Below, one piece after another: positions 24,665 through 32,170 of a stretch of DNA of 49,682 bases. The translations under genes were made by a program, and so were the position numbers. This DNA is from an uncultured Collinsella sp. (GTDB taxonomy: Bacteria > Actinomycetota > Coriobacteriia > Coriobacteriales > Coriobacteriaceae): positions 1-49,682 of the forward strand of contig UQTW01000016.1 of NCBI GenBank assembly GCA_900544115.1, read 5' to 3'. The notes beneath the pieces were generated by a model that made no database searches, had not been told where the DNA came from, and worked only from the letters and a program-made list of their open reading frames with translations. The number at the start of each line of letters is the position of its first letter. The stretch's first letter is position 1.

Positions 24665-25027
24665 TTAAACAGCAATATTCTTGCTATTGAATGTTTCGGA
24701 TGAACAGGGTTTCGAATCGTACTCCAGAGCAACCGGTTGCCTGACAGGGTCTTCGATGGCGCAGTTTAGGGTCTTTGCGAGCGCCAATGCCGAAGAGACC
24801 GAGGCACGGCGTAGGTCGAGTCGGATCTGCTCGTAGACCTGTATAGCGCGAAGTAAACCCCCGATTGGGTGGCGAGCTATTTTTGCGTTAGACCGGCTGG
24901 GCTTTCCCGTGGCTATCAACGCATCCCCATCGCGGATGGCCTTTAGGCTCTCAACGTTGAGTACATCGGGAGGATCAGATAGCAGGATGATATTCGCAAA
25001 CTCATCGTCCCGCACATGTTGCTTCAT
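24665..25027 (-). CDS. Hypothetical protein downstream of the nucleotidyltransferase
   Basis: 120 residues from the ATG at 25027, overlapping the nucleotidyltransferase end by 26 nt. Residues ~22-45 (VESLKAIRDGDALIATGKPS) resemble the C-terminal helix of RelB antitoxins, compare SLEAIREGDAFLASGKKG in the RelB protein encoded at 26605. The rest (RAIQVYEQIRLDLRRASVSS, ALALAKTLNC) is helical and faintly like an XRE helix-turn-helix, but I would not assign it. It lacks the HEPN RxxxxH motif expected of a HepT partner. Confidence 0.55.
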   Translation of the reverse strand: MKQHVRDDEFANIILLSDPPDVLNVESLKAIRDGDALIATGKPSRSNAKIARHPIGGLLRAIQVYEQIRLDLRRASVSSALALAKTLNCAIEDPVRQPVALEYDSKPCSSETFNSKNIAV

Positions 25028-25313
25028 AGATGCGCACCTCATCTTGATCGATGCTTTGGCGGAAAGCCGGGCGCATGTGCTCTGGTGGGTTGGTGACGAT
25101 ATCAACCTTTCGTCCAAGTTCCTTCTCGAGCTCATGGGAGAGTTCGTAAAGCGTGCCGAACGTCATGGTGTTGCCGCAGATTAGGCGCAAGTCAATATCG
25201 CTATCGGGCGTTTGCTCGCCTCGGGCAAACGAGCCAAATAAATATGCTTCGCTGACGTCGTATTGAGCCAGCACGCGGGAGGCGGCGGTGGATATGTCGG
25301 AAGGCGAAATCAT
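25002..25313 (-). CDS. MNT-type nucleotidyltransferase domain protein (MntA-like)
   Basis: 103 residues forming a minimal Pol-beta-type nucleotidyltransferase. AYLFGSFARGEQTPDSDIDL gives the GSxxxGxxxxxSDxDL active-site motif, with VDIVT as the third acidic strand. Such proteins often act as antitoxins (MntA), AMPylating a HepT HEPN toxin. No HEPN partner follows. I take the ATG at 25313; the longer frame to 25391 would overlap the previous gene. Confidence 0.85.
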   Translation of the reverse strand: MISPSDISTAASRVLAQYDVSEAYLFGSFARGEQTPDSDIDLRLICGNTMTFGTLYELSHELEKELGRKVDIVTNPPEHMRPAFRQSIDQDEVRIYEATCAGR

Positions 25314-25341
25314 GGGATATTTTCCGTTCAACAGTAGAGCG

Positions 25342-25620
25342 TCAGGGGGCCAGTGCCGATACCGCGGGTCCGGCTTTTTGCCGTTCTGCAAGCTCGAAGA
25401 TAAACGGAGCGTTTGATCTAACGAACTCGGTCAAAAAATCTAGATCGTCAGTAGAAAAACCTTCGACATTGAACCAATTAACCGCAGGCAAGAAGCATTC
25501 CGCATGGTCAAAGCCAGGGCCAACCGGACGCTCGACGGCTACGCGAACGGTCCCGTCATCTCGTTTTTCTGAGTAGGCAAGCTGAGAGCCGTCATCTAGC
25601 TGAACATAGCTCAAAAGCAT
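25342..25620 (-). CDS. Hypothetical acidic protein
   Basis: 92 residues beginning MLLSYVQLDDGSQLAYSEKR, with a beta-rich N-terminal half and an acidic helix (STDDLDFLTEFVRSNAPFIFELAE). No family recognised. It starts at the point where the neighbouring surface-protein pseudogene ends and precedes the nucleotidyltransferase gene by 28 nt, so it may form one transcription unit with it. Confidence 0.6.
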   Translation of the reverse strand: MLLSYVQLDDGSQLAYSEKRDDGTVRVAVERPVGPGFDHAECFLPAVNWFNVEGFSTDDLDFLTEFVRSNAPFIFELAERQKAGPAVSALAP

Positions 25621-26219
25621 TGCTACCTCGTTTACAACTTTTTGAGTTTAAAGCCTTGTTCACGGTCACCGTCGTTTTGGCCGTTGTCGTGGTCGTCTTT
25701 AACGTGGAGGCCGCGGGCTTCACTGCAGGATCCGCACCGGGTTGTGCCGCAGCAGGGACGGTAAAACCGGCAGGCTCACCCGTCCCACCGACAGGCACGT
25801 CGTTCCCGTCGGTCTCCCCCGCCGGCGTCGTGGCACCCTCGGGTTCAATCAACACATGCGCAGCCGGCAGGTGTCACAAACTACGCGAACACAAGCGATC
25901 CGCTCGTGCACGCGACTCCGCTATCGGCACCGATCGCATCAAGCCACGAGACATCGACGGAAAGTCGGCAGCCGGCCGTGCCATCGCCAAGACCTGCGTC
26001 CTACAGACACACACCATAAACGCGCACGCCCACTCCGGGGCCGGCGCCGATGGCCTCGCCCGCGTAGCCGTTAAGCTCCAGGTGGTCGGCATCGGTCCAG
26101 GCCCAGCCGGGGCCCGACACGCCCGGCTCGTAGTACGTCGCGCCCGCGATGATGAGGCTCTCCGCGCCCGCTGCATAAGAAGGCCCGCCCAGCAAAACGC
26201 ATAGGCAGGTAATCGTCAT
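25592..26219 (-). pseudogene. Decayed, internally deleted copy of the LPXTG surface-protein gene
   Basis: The first part (MTITCLCVLLGGPSYAAGAE... GYAGEAIGAG) is nearly identical to the N-terminus encoded at 27943-28182. It then jumps over about 100 codons of the other copy straight to VGVRVYGVCL, hits TAG, and continues in frame as DAGLGDGTAGCRLSVDVSWLDAIG to another TAG. After a frameshift the Thr/Pro-rich stalk follows (ATTPAGETDGNDVPVGG... KTTTTTAKTTVTVNK), and homology stops before the LPXTG motif. The last ~25 codons of the frame are unrelated. The product cannot be secreted and anchored. Confidence 0.85.
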
Positions 26220-26308
26220 TGTGCAGCTACATATCCAACAAGATTGAACAAATTGGATGCCATTAGGTTGAAATCCGAATGGTTTTGGTGGTTTCGATAT
26301 TAAGGGAA

Positions 26309-26608
26309 TTATCGGAACAGCTCATCATGGCTGCCAGTGCGTTCAAAGAAAGCTACCTCTTCGTTTGATGACCATATGACAAGCCAGTCGCCCGAGTTTG
26401 CTACGTGACATTCGTTTCGCCCTGCCCAGTTGCCGCTTAGCCGGTGCATATTATGACGTCGCTTTAATATGTCCATTGACTCAGGTGTATTCTGTAGCAC
26501 CAGGTCAATTAGCTTTTGAAGCTCAGATAAATCCCATTTACGGCGTTTTGCTTTTTTCTTTAAATCGCGGGAGAAGGCTGCAGAGAACTCTGCGGTTAAC
26601 GTGCTCAT
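26309..26608 (-). CDS. YafQ-family toxin (type II TA)
   Basis: 99 residues, a small basic mRNA interferase-like protein: SRDLKKKAKRRKWDLSELQKLI, LKRRHNMHRLSGNWAGRNECHV, DWLVIWSSNEEVAFFERTGSHDELF. The conserved terminal H-x2-LF and the central HxL-G-W pattern fit YafQ toxins, which cleave mRNA on the ribosome. It overlaps the RelB/DinJ-type antitoxin by 4 nt. Confidence 0.9.
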   Translation of the reverse strand: MSTLTAEFSAAFSRDLKKKAKRRKWDLSELQKLIDLVLQNTPESMDILKRRHNMHRLSGNWAGRNECHVANSGDWLVIWSSNEEVAFFERTGSHDELFR

Positions 26609-26880
26609 TGTGCCATCGCAGCAGCGATCAGATCGGCGCCATTGTCAAACCGTCCTTTTTTGCCAGATGCAAGAAAAGCGTCCCCCTCGCGAATGGCCTC
26701 AAGGCTTTCGGCACTGGGCTCCTCAGGGGCAAAAGTCAACGGGATGCGATGGGTGTTGACCATTTGCTTGAAGAAAGCGCGAGTCACGGACGACAAATCA
26801 AGTCCATAGTAATCAGCAACTTCCGCCGCCTCGCGTTTGAGGTCGTCGTCAACCCTGATGGTTAATGTTGAGCTTGCCAT
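26605..26880 (-). CDS. RelB/DinJ-family antitoxin
   Basis: 91 residues: ribbon-helix-helix N-terminus STLTIRVDDDLKREAAEVADYYGLDLSSVTRAF, then the toxin-binding tail IPLTFAPEEPSAESLEAIREGDAFLASG. I use the ATG at 26880 (GGAAGGT 7 nt upstream); an extension to 26931 would overlap the -10 box. Partner of the YafQ gene. Confidence 0.9.
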   Translation of the reverse strand: MASSTLTIRVDDDLKREAAEVADYYGLDLSSVTRAFFKQMVNTHRIPLTFAPEEPSAESLEAIREGDAFLASGKKGRFDNGADLIAAAMAQ

Positions 26881-26913
26881 TTTTAGACCTTCCAATCGCG
26901 TGAGTGTAACCTT

Positions 26914-26966
26914 ATTATACTGCATATACAATAGTAGACTATGTAATTACAAGTAATTACATAGTC
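26914..26966 (-). promoter_or_regulatory. Promoter and 30-bp palindromic operator of RelB/YafQ
   Basis: A -10 TATAAT (complement of 26914-26919). Its expected -35 position falls in a perfect 14-bp inverted repeat with a 2-bp centre (26937-26966, arms GACTATGTAATTAC), while the -35 itself is poor (ATAGTC). A ribbon-helix-helix antitoxin binding there would block RNA polymerase. Confidence 0.65.
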
Positions 26967-27002
26967 AATTAAGTGGTATGGCACGTCATACATTGCATGC
27001 AC

Positions 27003-27038
27003 GAAAAAGGCAACGCTCCCTATCCGGAAATGTTGCCC
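27003..27038 (-). terminator. Probable terminator of the LPXTG gene
   Basis: On the minus strand GGGCAAC pairs with GTTGCC across a 17-nt loop and is followed by TTTTTCGT. The stem is short. Confidence 0.55.
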
Positions 27039-27088
27039 TTAAAGCTTCAACAGAGGTCTTGTATTGCAGCTAGGTGCGTCGCGCAGTC

Positions 27089-28182
27089 TCAGCAGCGATA
27101 TGTGGCACCAAAAAGCACCAACCCCAGCAGGAATAACGATAAAGATGCAGCGATCCAGTTGCTGTCGCCGGTTTTGGGGAGCGCCGAAGTGGTCGCGGTG
27201 GCAGCCTTGGGCTTGGTTGTCTTGGCGACCGTGGTCTTGGTTACTGTCTTTGTTGTCTTGGTTGGCGTGGCCGCGGGTTTCAGAGAGGGATTTGCCGTGG
27301 GGCCTGTGGTGGGCTCTCCGGCAGTGGGGCTAGCATCGGTGGGTGACTTTTTCGCGCTATCGCCAGTCACCTCGCCCCTGTCGGTCTCCCCCGCCGGAGG
27401 CGTGGCGACATCGGGCTCAACCACCACGTGCGGTGTCACCGCACCAGAGGCATCCAACACGCCACCAGCACCAAAGACCCCGCCAGCAGGCGCCACAAAG
27501 CGCGCAGACACAAGCGACCCGCCCAAGCACGCAACGCCGCCATCGGCGCCGGCCGCATCAAGCCACGAGGCGTCGACGGAAAGCCGACAGCCGGCAGCAC
27601 CGTCGCCAAGGCCCGCATCCTGCAGATACACGCCGTAGGCGCGCACGCCCGCTTCGGACCCGGCGCCCGCGGCAACGACGCGCCCGCCGCCGCGCACGGC
27701 CATGTCGCCGGCAATCACGCCGGCGACCTCCTCGTTTGTAATATCGGCCCCGTCTGCCCGCGCATCGACGGTGCAGCCGTCAACCACGAGCGCCTGCGAC
27801 ACGTGGATCCCGCACTGCGAGCCCGTCGCCGTCAGGGTCCCGGTGCCGCGAAGCGTCAGGTTGCCCCACACCTCCATGCCGCACAGCGTGATGTCCGCAT
27901 CGGGCGCATGCGACTCCGTCACGGAGTTCTGCCCGGCAAGCGTCAGCACCAGGTCGCCCTCGCGCCGATGGCCTCGCCCGCGTAGCCATTAAGCTCCAGG
28001 TGGTCGGCATCGGTCCAGACCCAGCCGGGGCCCGACACGCCCGGCTCGTAGTACGTCGCGCCCGCGATGATGAGGCTCTCCGCGCCAGCGGCATAAGAAG
28101 GCCCGCCCAGCAAAACGCATAGGCAGGCCATGGCAACAATCGGAATGTAATGACGGCTGGTGTGGGACTTGGCAGCAAACAT
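27089..28182 (-). pseudogene. LPXTG cell-wall-anchored surface protein, one frameshift
   Basis: From the ATG at 28182 (GGAGCAGGT site) the N-terminus has a signal peptide (HYIPIVAMACLCVLLGGPSYAAGA) and the mature start ESLIIAGATYYEPGVSG. A one-base deletion near 27961 ends this frame (GARATWC, stop); shifting by one restores GDLVLTLAGQNSVTESHAP, then beta-helix-like repeats (NLTLRGTGTLTATGSQCGIHVSQALVVDG). A Thr/Lys/Pro stalk, the sortase signal LPKTG, a hydrophobic helix (IAASLSLFLLGLVLFG) and tail ATYRC follow. Two start-less pieces remain unless the shift is a sequencing error or phase-variable. An adhesin-like role is inferred only from architecture. Confidence 0.8.
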
Positions 28183-28352
28183 ACCTGCTCCGATCTTCGC
28201 AGGAGCCAATAGAATGTGCACCAGAAAATGCCCTGGTAGCAGCAATTAATAGTTTAGCGAGATCAATGCGGGAGCAAAGAGAAATCGTGTGGGCAATGTC
28301 CACAATTAGGTGTAAATCGTTTTGCCAGTCGGTGAAAGGAGGGATCAACGGA

Positions 28353-29114
28353 TTAGATATCCATCTTATTAAAGTCGATGGAATATCCCATGGACTTGAG
28401 TTCTTTCAAGAGGCCGAACTCCCAACTGTCTGTTCCGGTATAAACGACGCCCTGTAGATCGGAGGGAATCTCGATACCTTTGTCAACAAGAATTGCAACG
28501 TTTTCCCTGCCAAGCCGACCAATAAAGTATCCGGCTTCAAATACAACATTTTGTCTAGCCCTGGGCTTTTCCGACTGTTCTGCCTGGGCTCTTCCTTCGT
28601 CGTCCGCCGTAAAAAGGCATACCGCTCCTGCTGCATCGCCTTCAATTTCCAGCTTTTCGATGATTGTCTTGCCCTGATTTGACTGCTCGTTTAGGACAAC
28701 CGCCGTCAGGCCCTGCCTTTCGATGATTCTCGCGACCCTTTCTCTAAGCTCTCCGTTGTGACCATGAACGATAAATACCTTCGAATAATCTCCAACATTT
28801 GCAGTCGATCCGGTTTCCCCTTCGTCTGAAAACTCATCAAGGTATGTCTCCAGCACAGCTTTTGCACTGCGCAGGCCGTCCGCACAGGCTTCAACGAAAG
28901 CCGAGTCGGGCGTACCGGAGGTGAAAAAAGACAACGAGTAGCTGATTTTGTTAAAGCTTTTAAATTCGTAGCTGTCTTTTCCAAATCGCCTAATTAAAAG
29001 CCTGTCCGCCCTTGTCTTCCATGCTTTAAAGTCAGGCGAACTAGAGCTGATGTATTTCTTTGAAAGTTCGTCTGCTGTTTCGCACAACTGCTGCAAAATT
29101 TCAAAATCAGACAT
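28353..29114 (-). CDS. TIR-like nucleotide-binding protein (Cap12/Pycsar-effector TIR type)
   Basis: 253 residues. Residues 1-~108 form a helical region without recognised motif (LQQLCETADELSKKY... LRSAKAVLETYLDEF). Residues ~112-250 match the TIR-like domain first described as predicted nucleotide-binding: KVFIVHGHNGELRERVARI, LTAVVLNEQSNQGKTIIEKLE, CLFTADDEG, NVVFEAGYFIGRLGRENVAILV. E193 in VFEAGYF occupies the position of the catalytic NADase glutamate. In defence systems such domains degrade NAD+ after binding a cyclic nucleotide or other signal; here no cyclase gene adjoins it. Low-GC context and neighbouring relics suggest horizontal acquisition. NAD+ cleavage is inference. Confidence 0.85.
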   Translation of the reverse strand: MSDFEILQQLCETADELSKKYISSSSPDFKAWKTRADRLLIRRFGKDSYEFKSFNKISYSLSFFTSGTPDSAFVEACADGLRSAKAVLETYLDEFSDEGETGSTANVGDYSKVFIVHGHNGELRERVARIIERQGLTAVVLNEQSNQGKTIIEKLEIEGDAAGAVCLFTADDEGRAQAEQSEKPRARQNVVFEAGYFIGRLGRENVAILVDKGIEIPSDLQGVVYTGTDSWEFGLLKELKSMGYSIDFNKMDI

Positions 29115-29156
29115 TAAGCCTTCTTTCTATAACCAATAACGGAGCTAAGAAGCATC

Positions 29157-29447
29157 TTATTCCAATGAGCGGCCAAATCTCTTTACTGTTTCCTCGGTGC
29201 CCCTATCGGAGATGGACTTGCCCAGTGCGAACTCAATAGCGTCCAGCAAAGCCATGACGCGAGCTTTGAAATAGGCATCAAAGTCATCATTAATGAACGC
29301 ATCCCAGTCAATGAGATTCGATTCGATGACGGAGTTCACAGTGTTCGATGTCAGCTTTCTTAACGAATTTCGCTGAGTAGACGCTGGGGGCCGCGCCTCC
29401 AATTTCTGTGCCCGAATAGGAGTACGAGCACGTCGGTCAAGATGCAT
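29157..29447 (-). pseudogene. C-terminal gene fragment joined to a repeat end
   Basis: The last ~60 codons (SNTVNSVIESNLIDWDAFIN, DAYFKARVMALLDAIEFALG, ISDRGTEETVKRFG) look like a genuine protein C-terminus, but the first ~12 codons (MHLDRRARTP) lie in the direct repeat 29424-29703, read in the same frame as the vestigial tail at 32170-32280. The 5' part of the original gene therefore seems replaced by a recombined repeat. I cannot name the family; a large restriction- or defence-type protein is only a guess. There is no convincing ribosome-binding site at 29447. Confidence 0.5.
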
Positions 29448-29482
29448 TCGGTGGTCAACATGGCGGGATCTATCTGCGAGCG

Positions 29483-29516
29483 GAAAACAAGCGGCGCTGC
29501 TAATGGTAGCGCCGCT
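29483..29516 (-). terminator. Terminator in repeat copy A
   Basis: A perfect 9-bp stem AGCGGCGCT/AGCGCCGCT (29490-29498 with 29508-29516), followed on the minus strand by TGTTTT. It now follows only a gene fragment. Confidence 0.75.
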
Positions 29517-29584
29517 CGCATCATCAAAGAAGAATCGTTATCGATTGTCTCTGGGACTTTTCGTTCAAAACCAGAACATGTCGA

Positions 29585-29703
29585 CTACTGCTTATCGAAG
29601 TACATCCACCCTACAGGCTGCATTAGATCGTAATAATCGACGGGCGTTTTGAAGCGAATCCTGCCCAAATAACCACGCTTTTCAGCAACCAACTGCATCT
29701 GTC
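29585..29703 (-). pseudogene. C-terminal remnant of the one-helix membrane-protein family
   Basis: Reads GYLGRIRFKTPVDYYDLMQP and GWMYFDKQ before TAG (29585-29587), matching HLGRIRFKTPVDYYGLMLP and EWMDFDEW at the end of the intact gene at 32447-33019. Upstream codons are lost, so this is a vestige of a third family member. Confidence 0.75.
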
Positions 29704-29742
29704 TGCGTCACGGCAAACTCTTTGAATTGGCGTTGCGGCAAG

Positions 29743-29777
29743 TTTGTCTTAAGAAAATAAGGCTGTTAAGACAAACC
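29743..29777. repeat. 11-bp inverted repeat upstream of the gene at 29871
   Basis: GTTTGTCTTAA (29743-29753) and its complement (29767-29777) with a 13-nt loop. It lies ~95 bp before the next start codon, without a T-tract. It may be an operator or recombination site. Confidence 0.45.
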
Positions 29778-29870
29778 CATTTTGACGTTTACGTAACGTC
29801 GACCATCGATCAAGCCGTATTATTCGGAGTTAGAATTATCGCCCAACGACGCTGAGCCGGTGACCATCCA

Positions 29871-30443
29871 ATGATTTTTGGCATCGATATAGACATCGCC
29901 AATCTGATTGTCCAAGCATTCATCGGACTCGTTACCTTGGTGGCCTTGATTGTCGCATTCTGGCAAGGCAGCCAGAGCAAAAGGAACTGGGAGGACGACA
30001 TCAAGCGGTATCAGCCATCCCGCATATCGGCATGGTACGAAGGGGGTCGAAACCGTACCGGTCAGCCCGAGGACAATCGATTCGTCTGGCAGTTCGTCGT
30101 GCTTCGAAACGAAAGCGAGTCCCCCGTCTACGACGCAATCGTCACCTGCGTCGGGATTAGCGGAGCCGGCCCCTCTTTCAAAGGAGAGGACAACCGCCCC
30201 GTTTTTCCCAACCGCGTCTGCGTCGGCACGCTTCCTCCTGGAGCATGGTACATATGGCTCCCGACGGAAGGGCACGGAATGGGAGTACGCACGGCGCCCG
30301 AAACGGCTTTCACCGACGCAAACGGAACATCGTGGGTTCGGCGAGGCAACGGAAGGCTCGAGGAGATTCCTATGGAGCCGGCCTCGTTCTACAGGCTGTC
30401 CCTCCCCTTGCCCTGGCGCGGATGCGAAAAGCTGACCGAGTAG
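29871..30443 (+). CDS. One-helix membrane protein, unknown family, member 1
   Basis: 190 residues. An N-terminal membrane helix (ANLIVQAFIGLVTLVALIVAF) is followed by a short basic linker and a beta-rich cytoplasmic or external domain: FVWQFVVLRNESESPVYDAI, VTCVGISGAGPSF, VGTLPPGAWYIWLP, ETAFTDANGTSWVRRGNGRLEEI, FYRLSLPLP. The A-F-T-D-x2-G-x-S-W-V-R block with following L-x2-I is shared with the protein encoded at 32447-33019, and the layout is the same. No enzyme motif visible. The ATG at 29871 lacks a strong ribosome-binding site. Confidence 0.75.
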   Translation: MIFGIDIDIANLIVQAFIGLVTLVALIVAFWQGSQSKRNWEDDIKRYQPSRISAWYEGGRNRTGQPEDNRFVWQFVVLRNESESPVYDAIVTCVGISGAGPSFKGEDNRPVFPNRVCVGTLPPGAWYIWLPTEGHGMGVRTAPETAFTDANGTSWVRRGNGRLEEIPMEPASFYRLSLPLPWRGCEKLTE

Positions 30444-30544
30444 CCCCTTGGCATCGTCGCTTCAAGCATTGGGTTTTCCGAACTGAGACGCGACCTTCTC
30501 CAGCCGTTCCGGATAACGGGAAAGTCAGAAACACTCGGGTCTAC

Positions 30545-30580
30545 GGGGCGGGATCGCGAGGGCGACTCCGCCCTATTTTT
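30545..30580 (+). terminator. Terminator after the membrane-protein gene
   Basis: GGGGCGG (30545-30551) pairs with CCGCCCT (30568-30574) across a G/A-rich loop and is followed by ATTTTT. It lies ~100 bp after the stop. The rest of 30444-30780 has a second hairpin and no gene. Confidence 0.7.
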
Positions 30581-30680
30581 CCGATGCACCCATGAATTGA
30601 TGCGAGATCGGCATCGTTTCCTCGAAGCGCTTACTTACAGATCTATGTTGGACCATTTGCATGACTCCAAGTAGATATTA

Positions 30681-30714
30681 AAAAACCCGTTGCCGGAACA
30701 AGCCGGTAACAGGC
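30681..30714 (-). terminator. Orphan minus-strand terminator
   Basis: CCTGTTACCGG/CCGGCAACGGG (11 bp, one mismatch) then TTTTTT on the minus strand. No minus-strand gene ends nearby, so it may remain from a lost gene. Confidence 0.55.
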
Positions 30715-30780
30715 TCACTTTGCTACAACGCTATAAAGAGTGCCAATATCGAAAGTCAATTTATAATCCTACAGCGATGT

Positions 30781-30924
30781 GAATTCACGATCGGACCTCG
30801 CATCGATGCACCGGGGCCGCTGTTCGTGACCAAGCCCGACCATGACGGCGAGGCGGTCGACGAGTTCAACGAACCGCGTTCGGGCATAAAGTTCAATTTG
30901 GTAACCGGTGAGATCCTGGCATAG
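30781..30924 (+). pseudogene. Conserved coding tail, copy C (C-terminal fragment)
   Basis: An open frame without a start codon reads EFTIGPRIDAPGPLFV, TKPDHDGEAVDEFNEPRSG, IKFNLVTGEILA, then TAG. The same tail (GPLFVIEPDHDSEAV, FTNPRSG, TGEIL) stands at 32170-32280 before another gene. It ends inside the ribosome-binding site of the gene at 30934. It is either the 3' remnant of a lost upstream operon gene or a very small coding sequence using GTG in LFV(T). Confidence 0.6.
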
Positions 30925-30933
30925 GAGGCATGG

Positions 30934-31398
30934 ATGGAAGTGAGGTCGATGTTGAGCGAAGACGGCCGAATCATCAGGGTGGACAACCCGTGGTGGTCGT
31001 TTTACATCGATACCAAGCTGGCCCCGGAGCTTGATAAGCACAGGTGCGGGAAATGGATGTTCTTCTTCAATGATATTGAGTTCGTAGAGGAGGTCTGCCG
31101 TGAAGCGGCTCTCGGTAAGGTGGTTGCTGAATGCAAGCACAGCTCCTGCGAGACCCTCGCGAAGGGCAGGCGCGGTGTCGCGTGCTTCTATTTGAATATG
31201 GACGACGACGAAGCGCATCGCCGCGTGATCGCATTCATGTTGGAACAAGACCTGATTCGGAGAACGAAGTCGGGAAAGCTGTTCAACATCGGCTTCAAGC
31301 TTGATGATCAGACGCGAGCGAGAGAATATGAGGCCGCTTTCAAGGCGCAGATCAGACTTGGCTACTTTATCGACCTTGAGTCTGGCGAGTTTCTTTAG
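30934..31398 (+). CDS. Conserved hypothetical protein
   Basis: 154 residues: NPWWSFYIDTKLAPELDKHR, CGKWMFFFNDIEFVEEVC, CFYLNMDDDEAHRRVIAFML, LIRRTKSGKLFNIGFKLDDQ, LGYFIDLESGEFL. The sequence is dense in conserved-looking aromatics and looks like a compact soluble domain I cannot name. AGGAGG (30923-30928) sits 5 nt before the ATG at 30934; the ATG at 30930 is in another frame. Its frame directly follows the coding tail at 30781, as if that were the preceding operon gene. Confidence 0.75.
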   Translation: MEVRSMLSEDGRIIRVDNPWWSFYIDTKLAPELDKHRCGKWMFFFNDIEFVEEVCREAALGKVVAECKHSSCETLAKGRRGVACFYLNMDDDEAHRRVIAFMLEQDLIRRTKSGKLFNIGFKLDDQTRAREYEAAFKAQIRLGYFIDLESGEFL

Positions 31399-31463
31399 CA
31401 ATCCCGCTGTGATGCTACGTTAATTTACTGGTTATGATTCACAACTATCGGACGTTAAATTTC

Positions 31464-31497
31464 TGGTTGGGGCCGGTGGTCAAATCGATCCCAACCA
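31464..31497. terminator. Possible bidirectional terminator between convergent genes
   Basis: TGGTTGGG (31464-31471) and CCCAACCA (31490-31497) with an 18-nt loop, followed by ATGGTTTT on the plus strand. It lies between the stops at 31398 and 31535. Confidence 0.5.
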
Positions 31498-31534
31498 ATG
31501 GTTTTACAAACGATAAAGAGCGGTCTCCAGCTAC

Positions 31535-32170
31535 TTATTTACCATTCTCGACAAGATAATCGAAGTCAATAAGTTGAAGTTGCTCTACGAACTTCTCCAA
31601 ATACAAGACGACTTCCTCGTCGTTCACGAATAGCGGCCTGTCCTGCGTCAGTCCGCCTGATTTGTCCTGCGGATAGCGGAGACTGATGCCGTTGTCATCG
31701 ATGTCGGCAATGGCATTTACAAAAGCACCCATGTTCTTGATGGTTCTATTGTCTTCACGGCACTTTTGCTTCGGAAACCTCGAGAGCAAGGAATTCCACA
31801 GGTTTCTAAGGCTGTGGTCTTTCTTAGGCTTAGCCCCACATTTTTTTATCGCCCTCTTGATTGAAAGCTCAATACAGTGCCTTGTGAGGAACATCACCGG
31901 AATCGCGTAGGAATGCTCCAGGAACACATACATGCCCGGCCTGTCGGTCGCTCTCCTCCCGGCGGCCGCAAGCTCCTTGGCGGCATTGAGGAAGGATTTA
32001 ATGAATTCATCGTCGAACCTGTCGGCTTTAAGTTCGTCTTTCACTAGGGCAGACGAGTCCAACAGCGTGAAATACCTTAAAGTGGGGTCATCAAGGCCAT
32101 CCATCTGAGGCTTCATGACCTGTTGATCCTTGTATTTAGGGAAAACATGGTCATTGAACATGCTATCCAT
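31535..32170 (-). CDS. HEPN-like helical protein
   Basis: 211 residues. The middle (FLEHSYAIPVMFLTRHCIEL, SIKRAIKKCGAKPKKDHSLR, NLWNSLLSRFP) follows the HEPN-like pattern of a helix with R-H-x2-E-L-x-L/I-K and a later H-S/D-L-x2-L-W helix. A catalytic RxxxxH RNase motif is not clearly formed, so nuclease activity is uncertain. The start ATG overlaps the stop of the coding tail (TGATG at 32172-32168), implying translational coupling to whatever once stood upstream. A defence or TA role is inferred from context only. Confidence 0.65.
   Translation of the reverse strand: MDSMFNDHVFPKYKDQQVMKPQMDGLDDPTLRYFTLLDSSALVKDELKADRFDDEFIKSFLNAAKELAAAGRRATDRPGMYVFLEHSYAIPVMFLTRHCIELSIKRAIKKCGAKPKKDHSLRNLWNSLLSRFPKQKCREDNRTIKNMGAFVNAIADIDDNGISLRYPQDKSGGLTQDRPLFVNDEEVVLYLEKFVEQLQLIDFDYLVENGK

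Larger units (their letters stand above)
29424..29703. repeat. ~280-bp direct repeat, copy A (partner 32281-32564)
   Basis: ACGAGCACGTCGG begins both copies, which stay collinear at offset 2857 to about 29670 and then drift with small indels. The copy contains the junction with the gene fragment, the terminator hairpin and the last ~35 codons of the one-helix membrane family described at 32447. Identity is high but not perfect. Confidence 0.8.

Noticed and set aside
24665..25313. MntA-HepT toxin-antitoxin pair
   Set aside because: The transferase fits MntA, but the overlapping partner has no HEPN fold signature or RxxxxH motif, so the named system is not supported.
28353..29114. CBASS or Pycsar operon
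   Set aside because: Only the TIR-like effector is present; no CD-NTase, nucleotide cyclase or ubiquitin-like ancillary gene lies within several kilobases.
30769..31401. Minus-strand open frame of 210 codons
   Set aside because: It is the mirror of the 154-residue plus-strand gene, which has an AGGAGG site and a protein-like composition.
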